Positions 1 through 12,165 of a stretch of 64,000 nucleotides of DNA are shown piece after piece. The position numbers and the translations under genes are program-made. Numbering within the stretch: the first letter of the stretch is position 1; the number at the start of each line of letters is the position of its first letter. The notes under the pieces are model-generated. The model was not told the DNA's origin and searched no databases. It saw nothing but the letters and a program-made list of their open reading frames with translations. Origin of the DNA: Oscarella lobularis (lineage: Eukaryota; Porifera; Homoscleromorpha; Homosclerophorida; Oscarellidae); contig NC_089180.1 in assembly GCF_947507565.1 (NCBI RefSeq), forward strand, positions 3,531,069 to 3,595,068, given 5' to 3'.

Positions 1-450
1 GTTCTCGATGTGAACGGGCATTCCATGCTCCTAGGATAGAAGGCGGTCGGATACAAGCAAGACGAGAAGCTAACTCTTTCACACTGCTTTTTCCACGAGT
101 TGCTTCCCTTGTTTGAACGCTTATCGGATAAAAATCTTCTGGAGAGGTGCAAAGACGTGTATACTCAAAATTCAAACGAGTCTTTTCACAACATTCTATG
201 GAGCTATGCCCCAAAAGCAAAATGCCGTAGAGCCCTGTCAACTCTCATTGCTGCTCGAATTGCAGCTGGACAGTTCCACCATGGCTCTACTGTCTTTGCA
301 CGACTCCTCCAGGAAGTATTCCACGCTATTTTTGCCGACTTCGCTTTCCTTCTAGGCAGCTTCTGCAGTAGCTACACGAAAGCTGAAAGTCGACAACAAA
401 GCCGTTCAAAACCGCGGCTTTCAAACCCTAAGACGAAGAAATTTTCCTAG
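1..450 (+). pseudogene. Transposase-derived fragment (Mutator-like type)
   Basis: The frame is open from position 40 to 450 and continues upstream past one stop at 37-39. The stretch ERLSDKNLLERCKDVYTQNS, then NESFHNILWSYAPKAKC, matches a C-terminal block (TQNxNESxxxxxW) that I know from transposase-derived proteins common in cnidarian and sponge genomes. The in-frame stop and the window edge mean only the tail is seen. After about residue 85 the reading becomes low-similarity basic sequence. The family assignment rests on that one block, so it is moderate. No terminal repeat was found on the right side. Confidence 0.45.
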
Positions 451-1850
451 TCCTGATCGCTCTTCTGAACAAAACAACGACACTCTTCCAAAAGAAATTG
501 CCGCTAAATACTTTTATAACACTCTTATAACTCTTATAATTTGTCTTCATATACTCGTTTCACTAATGGAACAATTTGGTGTTTGTGTCTGGGTGACGGT
601 TTTGTGTCGAAATCAATATTGATCCCCGTCCACTTATTATTTGTAAAAATTATGTTGAATAAATCTGTAACTTACTTTGTCTCTTTAATTAAATCGTCTT
701 TATGTCACTGCTGTGAAGTAATGCTTGATGCCGGTCAATGGTTGCAATGGAAGCATTAACTAGAGGGTGCGGCTGCACTCCACTTAGTCTAAATCCAACC
801 AGATTCCTTAGCATTTATAGATGTATGTCTAATCAATACAAATCGACTCGCTTTTTTCATTTTCTTGTTCCAAGCAAAACTCGTAAATTTCAATCGTCCA
901 AATGCTTTCATTGACCGTCACCCCAGATAGGAGTCGTTTGCAATGAATCTCCCCTCCAGTTGATCTCCCAACCAGAATCTTTTTTATCCAATTTCACTGC
1001 AAGCAGCAGTGCGATCATGTCGTCACTTCGAACCGTTCCATTATCGCGGAATCGAGACGATAAACGATTCTAATTCGAAGATCCTTGTGATTCCTCCTTT
1101 GGGTAGATAATCTTGTCGATGACAACGCATCGTGCTCTCCGACAAGGTGGAGGAATCGTTCAACTTTAAATATCACAGTGCTGTTATTTCTGGGGGTCGC
1201 ACAAGCTACATACAGGCTTCAAACGACTGACTTCCTCGGATATTTGCGTGAATGGCAGGCTGAAAATGAGCCAGTTTCTATGCTGTCTTTATTTCCTTTA
1301 CACGACCATTCTACCCTTCTTTATTAAGTCCTGTATCTTTTTTTTGTAGTCGATTTCTAAGGATTAGTCGAATTCCGTCAAGAAATCGTGAATGGTGACA
1401 TTTGTGAGTGTTACAAGGACGTCGCTGATCTGCGCACCAAAGCAGAAAAATCTTGTTAAGACGACGACAAAGTATATACAACTACGCTGACCGCTTTTGA
1501 TACGAGTGACAGCAAATCTTTTGAGTTCGAAATTATGGGCGTTGAGATAAAAATTGGCCTGGAAGTAAATTTTATTGTCATACAGCCAATGTACTATTGC
1601 CGCAGATAAAGCAGACGACCTAATCGGGTGCAAAGAATTGCTATTGACGATTGACGCTAGTTAATCAATCAATGCGGAAGACATGTTAACAGCGAGCTAC
1701 AAGATTAGCGAAGTGAGCAAAGTGAGCCGATTACAGCATGTTATTCAAGATATATTATTACAGACATAAAATTAAAACACAAATAAGCAACATACATATA
1801 TATAGATATACTTGCTAATAACAAACACATAATTAGTCCTTCCCATGTAA
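451..1850. other. No recognisable gene
   Basis: This AT-rich stretch holds only short unsupported open frames (for example 541-759 + and 1364-1633 -). I recognise no domain, repeat or RNA gene in it. A TATA-rich microsatellite-like patch lies at about 1793-1812. Confidence 0.4.
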
Positions 1851-2690
1851 AAGTCCCACTTTGTCCATCTTCTCCTTCTTCTTTCCTTTTTCTATCTTTT
1901 CTTCTTCCCGTTCCTTCTTCGTTTCCTTTCTTTTCCTCTTCCTTGTTCTGTTTCACGCGTACCTTCACCATCTTCGCTTCCTTTTCTTCCTTTTTCTCTT
2001 TCTTCCTTTTTTCTTACTTTTTGTTTTCCTTTTTCCATTTTTGTACGTCTTCCTCTTCCTCCTTTTGCTTCTCTTCCTCCTTATTTTTCTCTTCCTCTTT
2101 CTGCATTATTCGCTTTTGCTGGCGACGCTGGCCACCGCCCTAAATGTCGTCGATGACGGAAACCAGCATTTTTACACCTCCGCCTCTCAGGCAAAGGAAT
2201 TTTCATAGTAGAATCACTATATCACGGGAACACGGCCGCGACCGCGGTTGTCGTTGTCGTCTTCGCCACCTCCGCGGCCGCGGCAAGCGCCGCCCGTTCC
2301 TTCGGTCGCTTTTGCAGGTCAAAATCGTCGTCGGTCATTTCGTAATCGATCTGACGAGAGAAAGCGATCGTTACGACGCGAAAAACGAAAGAGGAGCTGA
2401 GGAGGTGGGTCTCACCAGGGAGCCCAGCGACGTGGCGCCTTTGTCTTTCCGTTCCGCAGACGCACTCCTTCGCGAAGGACTGCGAGACGCGCTGCTGAGA
2501 GAAAATAAACGCGTGCAATTGACCGAAGGGGCTCCCGTTTACTCACGCAGCTTCGAATTGACGTCCGGAACTTCGTGCATTCTCTTCTCGGCCGCCCTGA
2601 ATGCGGTCAACGTGCGTCGCGCGATCCGCTTCTCGGCCGGCGACTCGTCGACTTGTCGAGTCGTCGAGAATTTCACGTGATTTTGGAAGC
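1850..2690 (-). CDS. Possible Lys/Glu-rich multi-exon gene, unidentified
   Basis: On the minus strand this stretch shows a series of good splice signals. There is a GTGAGT donor near 2543 with a TTTTCTCTCAG acceptor near 2508, a GTGAGA donor near 2425 with a CTTTCTCTCGTCAG acceptor near 2355, and a GTAAGA donor near 2016. The putative exons would encode MTDDDFDLQKRPKERAAL, an Arg/Gly-rich patch, and then long Lys/Glu-rich segments. On the plus strand the same DNA is a pyrimidine tract that gives a meaningless Phe/Leu/Ser-rich frame. I could not join all exons in one frame and do not recognise the protein. The call rests only on splice signals and composition. Confidence 0.25.
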
Positions 2691-2699
2691 CCCGGCTGC

Positions 2700-4219
2700 G
2701 CTCGCTGCACGTGAACCATCTATGCGTGAACCACCAATTAAGAATGCGCCCTGGATAGATATAATATTTAGTATCCCTCATCGCTTCACATACGTTCCTC
2801 TGCTGCTAACTCATGGCTAATTTATGTATGGCCTATAAAATTAGAAGCATTTTTTGACGAAACAGCCTATTGATTAATTAAAGGCTATACTTTGGCCCTT
2901 GAGCATGTCGGAAATGATGTAGACAACTGTTTCTGGTATAAGGTATTCAAACACTTTGCTCGTCTATAAAATAAATTTTCATTTATATGTGTGAGGTTTG
3001 TAGCAGTTTTTTACGTTTCGAAATAAATCCTCATCAATGTCGAATAGTACGTTTTTCTTTGCCTTTCTTTTTTGTTTAACAAATCGCTCGATTAGAATAG
3101 GCAGTATCGTATCAATGATTTTCGACGGAAAAGTGAAAGGAGGTTTTCTTTCTGAGAAGACGTCCATGGTGATTAGTTAAGCCCTTGCTGGTACGACTCA
3201 CTTTTTCCATTTCTTCCAAATCTAAAAATGTCAGTGTCTTTCACATCAACCTACAACTCAATATTGTCTTTGAAAAGGATTTATTGATCAAGTTCATATA
3301 TTAACCTTCAATTGGTGAACTTGCTCTAAATGTTCCATCCGATTTTGAAGATATTGCTTGATGTCGTCCTTAGAAAGGGTTTTTAGTCTACCGCAGCGGA
3401 AGAAATTATTACTAGACACCATCAACGCATTACACATATGGCATTTACAAGTTATTGATGAATTCAGACGTATGTTCCTCAGTGAAATCCGACTCCGAGC
3501 TGAGTACTACGACGTCATCGTTGTCATCGCTCTTAACGTCATCTTGTACGAAAATTAACAAAATTGCACATCTATTATTGGAGAAGTAACTATGGCCTAC
3601 CGCTTCCTTTTCTTTCCTCCCGCGTAATTGGCTTTATGCAGTCATACAGTATCGTGGACGTTATCAATTTACGCACGTTTCCAGTGTCCGCCTAAATAGC
3701 GCTATCAAACTGCACATCATTTAGCCACTGTCATTCTAACCTGCGTAAATTGAATTTCTGAGTTGAAGATTTATTTTAGAGCGTACTACACAACAAAAAA
3801 CAGGTAACCTATTACGTTGATTTTTATAGTTATTATTTCTTGCCATGATAACAAATATTCCGCAATCACATCCGTTATTTTTCCTTCTCTCGAATGGTAC
3901 TTAAATTATGAAAATAAATGACACAAATAATTGTAAAATGTACATGCACAGTTTTGACATTACGGAACGCGTCGATAAGGCCTTAGAAAGAAACGATCTT
4001 CGTCGAAATTGCCAAGGATGGCTATTGCATTACTTCCGCGTAGCGCTATGCTCTCAAAGAGCACGGCTATCAAAATCTTAGCCTAAATAGCATGCTAAAG
4101 GCTTTGAGAAAGGAGGTTCTGCAACACGCATCAATCTATCAGCCATGGATAACGGGAGACCTCAAAGATCAGGTAAATTTTATGCGGCTACTGTTTGCAG
4201 TAGACTTACTGTATAAGGG
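2700..4219. other. No recognisable gene
   Basis: Only short open frames (2979-3167 -, 3358-3558 +) occur here. None has a recognisable motif. The right end, from about 3960, may be the 5' part of the MULE described next, but no terminal inverted repeat was found by eye. Confidence 0.35.
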
Positions 4220-4641
4220 TTGCGATTGAAGGTTAACGCATACTGTTCCCGCGCTGTGTACGCAACGGACTTTGGAGACATCATCGAAAACGCCTTCTGT
4301 CAAGTATTCCAAATGAAATGCAATGTTGCACAATTAGATGAGGCAGAGCGTGACCTACAATGCAGACATCTTGTCCTGTCGCGTCAAAGAGAAAAAGGTA
4401 TAGGTTTCATAATTATTCTTCAAATCCATTGCCTATCGTTGCCTCTTTCCAACTCAATTTAGGAAACCCACTACCATCAGTTCGCATGATCCGCTATGCC
4501 AATCATTACGACGCTTTAGACGTCGACGGAGTGAACAGAAGTCCGACATTAATAACGATATCCGAAACCTCCGAGTCTGATGAAGATAGCGACAATGAGG
4601 CATTGAAATCACAGTCTTCAAAACTAAAAAAGTTAGCTTAG
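4220..4641 (+). CDS. Two-exon small ORF upstream of the MULE transposase
   Basis: A first exon running to about 4396 is followed by a 65-base intron with a GTATAG donor and a CAATTTAG acceptor (ending 4461). The reading frame is preserved across the junction, giving REK then GNPLPSVRMIRYANHYDALD, and it ends in an acidic and serine-rich tail (ETSESDEDSDNEAL) at a TAG at 4639-4641. The function is unknown. Because it abuts the transposase frame in the same direction, it may be the N-terminal part or a second protein of the same transposon. Confidence 0.4.
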
Positions 4642-7346
4642 CAATATGCCGTTGTGGAGCACAAAATCAATTTTGCTTATTTAGTAGCCCGCACTTTAGA
4701 GGCAATCGTGAAATACCGGTTTTTGAATATAGCAACATTGGCTTTCCTCCGGAAAAAGCTCTAGAAATTATTTGTCAGGCTCGTGAAGATCACCAAACAC
4801 GGATTTGCTCCGACCATCCTATACGCTGTTCTGTCGGGGCAACTTTTTTGATTGACACACAAAAACTGAATCACGTTTACGATTACAAGTGCGATGACCA
4901 CGGATCTTTTATTGCTCAAGGAGTACACCACTGCTATTTTACCGTTTGTAGAGATGACGATGGTACTTTTACTTCTTCCCGTCTGTCTAAGCGACCATCT
5001 GACTTCACCCCAGGTTATTGGTACGATTTGAAAACTTCGTACTGGAAACATCGGGTTGACGGCGACTTCAGACGTCGGTCTTATGAATTGAAGCTTTGCT
5101 CCTCTACAGCCCAGAAGAAGATGGACTCTATTTTGCTTCAGTATCTCTTTGCCGGAGAAGAGCATCCTATTACTATAGCTGCTCATGGTTCATCAACGAG
5201 CAGTAAACCGTATCGAAGATCAACAGAAAGTTTACGCGAAAAGATAAGGAAAAAGTTACACGAGGGAAAATCTTCATGCTCTGTTTATGACGAAATTGTT
5301 GAAGAACAAGGTGGCGTTCTTAATGTGAAGGCACTAGGAAAGATTCCAAGAAGTCGTCAAGAAATTGCCGACGTGAAAAGGCACGTGCGCAGTCAATCTC
5401 GTCCTAAGAAGGTGCCAGACGAGATGTTTGAATTGGTTGAACAATGCAAGGATGAGAGCAGCTCTAAGGATCCTTTTCTTCGGCGAGTTGTACTTGCGCC
5501 TGAACCAATGTGTGTTCTAGCATTGGATCGCCAACTGCAGGACATGAAGCTGTTCCTAACCGAGTCTGGCAACGCTGTAATTATGGGTGTGGACAGTACC
5601 TTCAACCTGGGACCATTTCTAGCTACTATTATTACGTATCACCATCCGTTGCTGAATGACTGCTCAAGTGGAAAGTCTCCTGTGATAGTTGGGCCAATTC
5701 TGATGCATGTTCAAAAAACTACGGATTCGTACGCTTTCCTTGGGCAGGAACTGGCACGTCTTTGTCCTGAACTGAAAAACGTTCAATGGATAGGCACTGA
5801 CAGGGAAAAGGCAATATTTGCTGGGTTGCATCAATGTATGCCAAATGCTCGAAATATCTTGTGCACGAAACACGTCAGGGATAACATAGAAAGAAAGCTT
5901 ACAGATATAGGTTTTGGTCGAAAAATTAAAAAAGCTATCTGCTGCGATATATTTGGCGATGAAAGTGGACACGACTTAGGACTTATTACCGCTACAAGTG
6001 TTGCTGAATTTGACGAGAAAAAGGCAGGCTTGGAGAAAGAATGGAATGGTAGGGAGAAAGCTACCGGTATCAAGCGAAAATCAACTTTTTTTGATTATTT
6101 TGCGCGCTACGTTGCGGATGACATGAAAAGCTCGATGATAGCGCCTGTTCGTGAAACTGCAGGACTTTCACCACAAAGTCTCTACTACAACAACGACAAC
6201 GAGTCAATAAACTCAAAAATAAAAAGAATGGTACAGCGAAAACGAACTGATTGGCCAACGTTTGTCAAAATAATGAAACAAATGTGTCAAATCCAAAGTA
6301 GAAATGTTGACAGATCGGTATTTGAAGAAGGCCCATACCGGCTGAAGTCGGACGTAGCCTGTTTAGGAGCAGCAAGTGAGGAATTAACCAGCCTTACTAC
6401 AAAGGAAAGGGCCGCTATTCTGAGACGATTTCATAATTTTGAGCCAATATGCATATTGCGTTTCAAGGGTGATGAATTGGCTGTTTCCGACGACGTCGAC
6501 GACGACGACGTGATCGCAACGCCTGCAGATGAAACATTGCCCTCGCCCAGTCTCTCAGTCAGTTGCAATGAGTTCAATCTGTCGTCTGCCTTGTATGGTG
6601 CAATGTGGGAGAAAGCGGCACGTCTTTTACAAGTCACCGGTAGTATCGTTAGGGCGCCGCTCAGCGACAAGTCATGGTCTGTTGTAAGCAAATCGAATGC
6701 CAGACCCAACTTCGTTGCAAAGGGAAAAGGGAACTCATTGACGTGTGACTGTACTGGAAACCGGGAAAAAGGACTTTGCTCGCACGTACTGGCAGTTGCA
6801 GATTTGTTGGGCACTTTGCAGCCGATGCTTGCTGCCTTTATTAGGTCCAGGAAAGGGCCGAAGCTCACAAATTTATCTCTCAGAGATATGCCAAGTCATC
6901 CTGGTGACAAACCCGGAACTCGCCACCGCAAAAGAAGCAGAACCGTCATTGCCAACGTGACCAGGGCTAAGCAGCCTACATTGGCCACAATAGACACTCG
7001 GTCTCCGAAAGATAGCGCTGATTTCATTTTGAGATTGCTTTCTGGCACACAAATCCGAATGTGCTACGGCTGTGGCAATATGATACGTCTACCTCCAAAC
7101 GTTCCTAACCCACCACACGATGTAGTGCTAGCAAGGAAAGAGTATAGGACATACAAAGACGGCGAGGGCAATAGAAAAGTGACGGCGAAGAAAGATTTCG
7201 TTCATTATCATTTTCGATCTTCTTGCGTTTTGAAGAAGAACTCGACATTCACTAAAGCCGATATTCGCATTACTGCTGAAATGAGACAAAAATTGTCTAG
7301 AGTGCACTGGGTGCACCTGCGTGAAGAGTTTAGCGTTGAACATTAA
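4640..7346 (+). CDS. MULE-type transposase with SWIM zinc finger
   Basis: The frame is open from about 4599 to a TAA at 7344-7346. The 832-residue reading that starts at 4848 begins at a TTG, so the true start is probably upstream or spliced. The first aspartate of a DDE-type core lies in VIMGVDSTFNLGPF, followed by WIGTDREKAI and LCTKHVRDNI, which fit the MULE transposase pattern. A SWIM finger follows (CDC then GLCSHVLAVADLLG). The C-terminus has a small CYGCG knuckle and a partner Cys (SSCVLKK). MULE transposases cut and paste the element and act in the nucleus. This is the longest uninterrupted coding frame in the window, so it may be a recent insertion. Flanking TIRs and a 9-base duplication were not located. 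Confidence 0.75.
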
Positions 7347-7582
7347 GAAAAAATTCGTAATGGTCTTTTGTTTTCTTGCCGTTTTACTTGGCCACTTGGC
7401 AAAATGGATTGGATTTCTGAATGTTGTTTGTAGCGTGATTACGTTAAAAGTCTAATAATTATAAATGGAGTGAACTTCAGTAATGCATTAGGAAAAAAGG
7501 GAAATACTGTATGAAAGAAAGGGCTAATACGTATAATACGGAACCTATTATGACATTCATATACGGGTAACTGACAATATGA

Positions 7583-8290
7583 TTACCTCCATTCCATTCC
7601 GTTCCATTCCGTTCCATTCCGTTCCATTCCGTCGTTTCCACAGACCCGGTTTGGATGGCCAGAATGGTAGTTTAAGTAGGCAAATTTGTTCGTCGGTTTG
7701 AAGTAAGTTTTTATATCCAGGATATTGTATTCTTCAAATCTCTTTCTTTTGTATACTGTAGTGTCAAAGAAGACTGATGCCGTTTGGCTTATTTCAAAGA
7801 TGAATTTAATGCTTTCACTGAAGTGATTCAGCTCTTCCAGGAACAGACTTAGTTCGTCTTCGGTATAAGTCCATACCATGAAAATGTCATTTTTGTATCT
7901 TTTTCACAGATGAGGTTTCTTTGTTTGGGTTGTCATGAATTTATCTTCAAAGTCACCCATGAAGATATTGGCAAGGCAGGGAGCAGTTTAGGTTCCCATT
8001 GCAGTGCCGTGTTTTTGTAGATATGTTTGGCCGTTGAATGAAAAGCAATTGCCTTTCAAGATGGAGTTCAGAAAAGTTTCTACAATGACCGGTGCGTTAT
8101 TATTGTTTTCATAAAATCTTTCTGTTGCATTTTTACAGGCCTTTATAGCCTCTTCTTGTGGGATGCTTGAATACAGGGATTTTACGTCCAACGCCACGAG
8201 TAACGCGTTGTCCGGGATGAGGGTCTCCTCAATAATTTTGCAAAAGTGTCCGCTGTCCTTAACGAAACTCGGTAAAGTGGGGACAATACG
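7583..8290 (-). pseudogene. Penelope-like element reverse transcriptase relic
   Basis: Read on the minus strand, the conserved order of a Penelope-like RT is visible: LPSFVKDSGHFCKIIEET, LLVALDVKSLYSSIP, FSFNGQTYLQKHGTAMGT, then ANIFMGDFE, RYKNDIFMVWT and ILDIKTYFKPTNKFAYL. The catalytic aspartates expected in LDV and in the YxDD-like box (here RYKND) can be placed, but the second is altered. There is a TAA after HGTAMGT, a TGA before the RYKND box and another TGA upstream, so it cannot make protein. The GIY-YIG endonuclease region is absent because the copy is truncated at the microsatellite. Confidence 0.7.
7588..7632. repeat. (CATTC)n / (GAATG)n microsatellite
   Basis: About nine units of TTCCATTCCG-type pentamer pairs sit at the 3' edge of the Penelope-like relic. 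Confidence 0.85.
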
Positions 8291-8433
8291 TTGTAGTTTG
8301 TCGATTCGACGCTCTTTTCAGCCTGATTTCGACGCCCTGCCAGTCGTTTTGTCGCCAAAACGCGTAGCTGTAAACATCGCCAACGGCGAATTTTCGGATA
8401 ACAACACGGATGATGCTGTAGTGGAATTAATTA

Positions 8434-8608
8434 CAGTAGAACCTCTTTATTGCGGCCACCATCGGGCCAAATTTTCTGGCCTCAATAAGGAGGTGGCCGT
8501 ATAATCGAGAAGGAAATAGACTAGAATGACCTCTGAGGGGAATTCAAGTTTGGCCGCAATACTAAGATGACCGTTTTAAGAAGGTGGCCGCTAACCGAGG
8601 TTCCACTG
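8434..8608. mobile_element. Tigger-type MITE, GCGGCCACC subfamily
   Basis: This 175-base element starts CAGTAGAACCTC and ends GAGGTTCCACTG. It is flanked by TA on both sides, which is the pogo/Tigger target duplication. Subterminal TGCGGCCACC and GGTGGCCGC motifs mirror each other. It is related to, but distinct from, the GCGGACA subfamily at 23.7-27.4 kb. Confidence 0.7.
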
Positions 8609-8635
8609 TAGTAGAGCGTGTCTCCTTCTAGCAGG

Positions 8636-8868
8636 TCTGCCAAGAATAAAAGTGATCGCTGATGACTTCTTAGTCATTGGGGCTGAAGAAACAATGTCAG
8701 AAGCGCAACGAAATCATGAAAATCTCAAGAAATTCCTTCAGCGTGCCAGAGAAAGGAACCTGAAGCTCAACCGAGAGAAACCGAAGCTGAGACTGATGGA
8801 AGTCAATTTCATCGGTCATAGGCTGACTCCAAACGGAGTATCCCCCGATCCAGTGCACGGACGCGCTC
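8636..8868 (+). pseudogene. Ty3-type reverse transcriptase fragment
   Basis: GLPRIKVIADDFLVIG contains the xADD catalytic box of a Ty3-class retrotransposon RT. It is followed by NLKLNREKPKLRL and FIGHRLTPNGVSPDP, the usual downstream blocks. The similarity stops abruptly after SPDP at about 8860, where another MITE-like sequence begins. On the left it stops near the 8434-8608 MITE. Only about 75 residues survive. Confidence 0.65.
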
Positions 8869-9218
8869 TAGTGTATTTTGACCTCTCTTCAGCGGCCACC
8901 TCGGTAACGCGACCAGCGACCGCTTCTTTTTGCGACCACTTGTACGCGTAAACTGCGTTTTGTTACTAAATGTCGTTCGATTACGAAATATAAAAGAGAA
9001 TACAGTTGTCAAAAAGCCTGTTAGAAATAGAAAAGTCGCACTTCTGATATGTTTGCCTAGCATAAAATAACTAGAGAAATGTTAGAGGCGTTTGCTGCTC
9101 GCGTTTCGTTTACCAGTCAAAGAATTTTTAATGACGCCCACCTCCCGCAGCCGACCACCTCTTTTGAACGACCATTTTTTGCGGCCAAAAAGGTGGTTGC
9201 TCAAGCGAGGGACTACTG
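8868..9218. mobile_element. Degraded Tigger-type non-autonomous element
   Basis: The right end reads GTGGTTGCTCAAGCGAGGG then ACTACTG followed by TA. The left end carries the mirror motif TTCAGCGGCCACCTCGGT. The left terminus is decayed, so the start is approximate. It cuts off the Ty3 RT fragment. Confidence 0.45.
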
Positions 9219-9283
9219 TACCTGAACGAAGGGGAATTCGCGACATGGCAGTCGGAGTTCTGTTTGCAGTTGGAAGTTGTGAA

Positions 9284-9597
9284 GTACTCCAGAAATTCAG
9301 TAACTTTAGTACTTATTGCGATGCAACGGTTCTAATGAACATTTTGTCTAGCACTTGCGAAAGGCACACACAGACGACGGGAAACGCCAGTCTCGTCGTT
9401 TCAGAAGATGTCTCGACACAAACGGAGTCTGTCTCTGTCAGTACTCCAGAACTTCAGTAACTTTAGTTCTTCTTACGATGCAACGTTTCTAATGAACGCT
9501 TTGTGTAGAAATATCGAATGGCACAGACAGACGACCGAAAACGGTTGTGTCGTCGTTTCAAAAGTTGTGTCGACCCCAACGGACGGGGCTTCCTTCA
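9284..9597 (+). repeat. 157-base tandem duplication at the head of the P-element relic
   Basis: GTACTCCAGAA recurs at 9284 and 9441, and the flanking sequence (ACGATGCAACG, AATGAAC, CGTCGTTTCA) repeats in register for about 150 bases. Because 157 is not a multiple of three, the two copies lie in different frames. Confidence 0.6.
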
Positions 9598-12060
9598 ATG
9601 GGGCTTACGTGGCGATCTCTGCTGTGATATGTTCTACCGGGATCAAGAATCTGTATGTTCGTCGACACGAATTAGACATTGAAAATAATGTAGCCATTCG
9701 GAAACTAATCTGCGATCCCAAGTCAGTCACTGTCGACTGCCATGCCGACTTTCTTAAGGCATTGGACTCCACCTATATTTGCCAAGGAAATCCAGATCTC
9801 GAATTCGCGCAGTTATGTATGTCCAGAAAGTCCCAATTCAAAAGCAAATCTGGGGAAGTTACTGCTCACCTCGATAGCTACTCCCCGTTCGTTTTTCAAG
9901 ATCGGCAATACAGCCAAACTGTGCGCGCCACCAGCTGCCTTCTGTTAGTGAAGTCTGCTACGAGGAGATGTTCCAAGTGTGCATCATTTCGGTCTGCCCT
10001 GAGAGTCCTTCTCAGGCGATCTGTTTCTGCGGGCCCCGTAAACAAATACACTCCTAATGCAATCATGCGTACTCCAGTTCTTAAAAAAAATTGGCTGAAT
10101 TGGCGAGCAAAAGGAAGTCAGATATGCAGAGCCTGCGCCGACTGAGGTCGACTGTTAGAAGTCTTCTGGAGAATCAAGGCGTAGCACTAGAAGATAACCT
10201 CTCACACGACATGGATTGTGTGATGAAGTCCTCTCAAGAAGAAATCGAGAAACTGTATCCAGAAGGATCGTTCCGTCGCCTTTTCTGGGATAAGCAGTTG
10301 AAGGCACAAAGCGTTAAGGGAAAACAGGGAAGGAGATGGCACCCGCTCATCCTTCGCTGGGCGTTGAATTTGAAAATGCGATCTTCAGGGGCATACCATG
10401 ATATGCAGAGTGCAGGATTTATCACCCTGCCTTCAAAACGCACATCCCATTTCTTCCGTGAGTCATCGGGATTTCAAGTCCAAGTTAACGATCTGTTGGC
10501 TAAAGAGGCCAGCGTTTCTTCTGCAAGTTGTTATCAGAAAAATGTTGTTCTTGTATTCGACGAGTCGCGAGTTCGCGAGGACCTAGTGTTTGATAAGCAC
10601 AAAGAAATAGTTCTAGGGTTCGTCGATCTGGAGAAAGTCGAGAATCAATAGCTGGAATTGGAGCGGTCAGTGAAGAAGGGCCTCAATATTGTCCAGGAGG
10701 TTGCCTCACATTTACTTGTCTTGATGGTGAGGGGCATTGCAACGTCGCTTCGATTTCCCTTTGCACATTTTTCCACTTCCGGTGCCACCTCCGTCAACTT
10801 ATCGTCTATTTTGTGGGAAGCTGTTTAACATGTCGAAATGAGTGGGCTACACGTCGTGGCAATGACAGCAGACGGGGCTTCTCAGAACAGGAAATTTTTC
10901 AAGATCTGCTCCATTGAGGCTCCACACAAATCTGTCAATCCCTATAGTGCCATCCCTTCGCCACTGTACTTCTTTTCCGACGTGCCGCATCTACTAAAGA
11001 CCACTCGCAATTGTTGGTCTCATTCCTATTCAGGAAATAAAACAAGGTCTATGCAAGTATTTCTTACGCATTTATTGCACTTAATACAGAAAATGCAAAA
11101 ATTTCGTAGATAAACGGTCTGTACATTTCCTGGTCGCACCTTACGGAATTGTACCGACAAATGCAAGACACGTCCGGACGTGCAGGACAACTCGTGCCCA
11201 AAATTAGGGCAGAACACGTCAATCTCACCAATTTTTCACGAATGAGAGTAGACTTGGCAGCCCAGGTAAGTAATGTACTTCTGCGGCTCAATTTCAATTT
11301 TTTTAAGGTATTAAGTGAATCTGTTGCATCTGAAATGGAATTCTACGACATTCCTGAGGCACAGGAGACTATTCGATTTATTCGAATTTTCGACCATGCG
11401 TTCGACTGTCTAAATGTTCGAACTCTATTTGACAAATAGCCGAGTAGACGCGGATACACTCAAATTGGAGACGACCGATTTACCGTGAGTAAATCAGTGT
11501 TGAGACATTTTCAACCCTTTTTTCCAGTGGCTAGCGTCTGTGTTTTTGGCTTACCTCAAAGAGTGGGACACGTATGTCCAATCGCTACCAAACCTCACTC
11601 AGGGAGACAGGAATAGACTGACTCTGAGCAGAGAGACAATTTACGGATGGAGAATGACTGGTCAGACAAAGACGAACTCAACTATTAATCTCATTGCTCT
11701 GCACATCTAGTGGCGTCCTTTCTTGAACTAGCCCGCTCACTGCTGCGAGACTACTCAGAGGAAGACAACGTTTTTATTCTAAGCGAGCATTTCAATCAAG
11801 ATCCGCTTGAGAATTACTTTGGACAACAAAGGGGAAGAGGAGGACGAAGTGACAATCCGTCGATTGTCCAATGCCTAAAGAACTCCTCTTCTATCAGACT
11901 CCAGGTACGCATATTTTTTCCGTAACATAACGTCTTTTGAAGAGATACGATATTCTAGAAATCAGTGTCGCAGACTGTTGCAAGAGGAAAATCAAGCAGA
12001 CGACGACGTCTATTTCCAGAGGAAAATATTGATTCCACTCCACTCCCTAAACGCTCTAGG
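9408..12060 (+). pseudogene. P-element / THAP9-like transposase relic, copy 1
   Basis: The homology runs in the family order. First comes CQGN..F with TVRATSCLLL and RCSKCASFRSALRVL. Then FWDKQLKAQSVKGKQGRRWH, PLILRWALNLKMRSSGAYHD and FDESRVREDLVFDKHKE. The DGASQNR, DVPHLLKTTRNCW, SRMRVDLAAQ and NQDPLENYFGQQRGRGG blocks follow. Three short introns can be placed (11053-11111, 11266-11309 and one ending at about 11525). Stops interrupt it at about 10651, 10827, 11438 and 11708, so it is dead. The N-terminal THAP finger is not evident. Intron positions match copy 2 on the other strand, which supports the model. Confidence 0.75.
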
Positions 12061-12165
12061 AAACCACCCGGGTACATATCTTTGCGCAAAATCAGTCACA
12101 CGTGGTGTATTTACTTTTTTAGCAGCAGCATCTGACATATTAAGCAACACTGTTACCCCACTGCC

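Noticed and set aside
1861-2208. Open frame rich in Phe, Leu and Ser on the plus strand
   Set aside because: It is the shadow of a pyrimidine tract. The opposite strand gives a Lys/Glu-rich reading with splice signals.
2144-2680. 178-residue plus-strand frame
   Set aside because: No recognisable motif, and it overlaps a minus-strand series of good splice sites. I judged it a shadow.
4761-5186. Minus-strand frame opposite the MULE transposase
   Set aside because: Antisense shadow of a clearly conserved coding frame.
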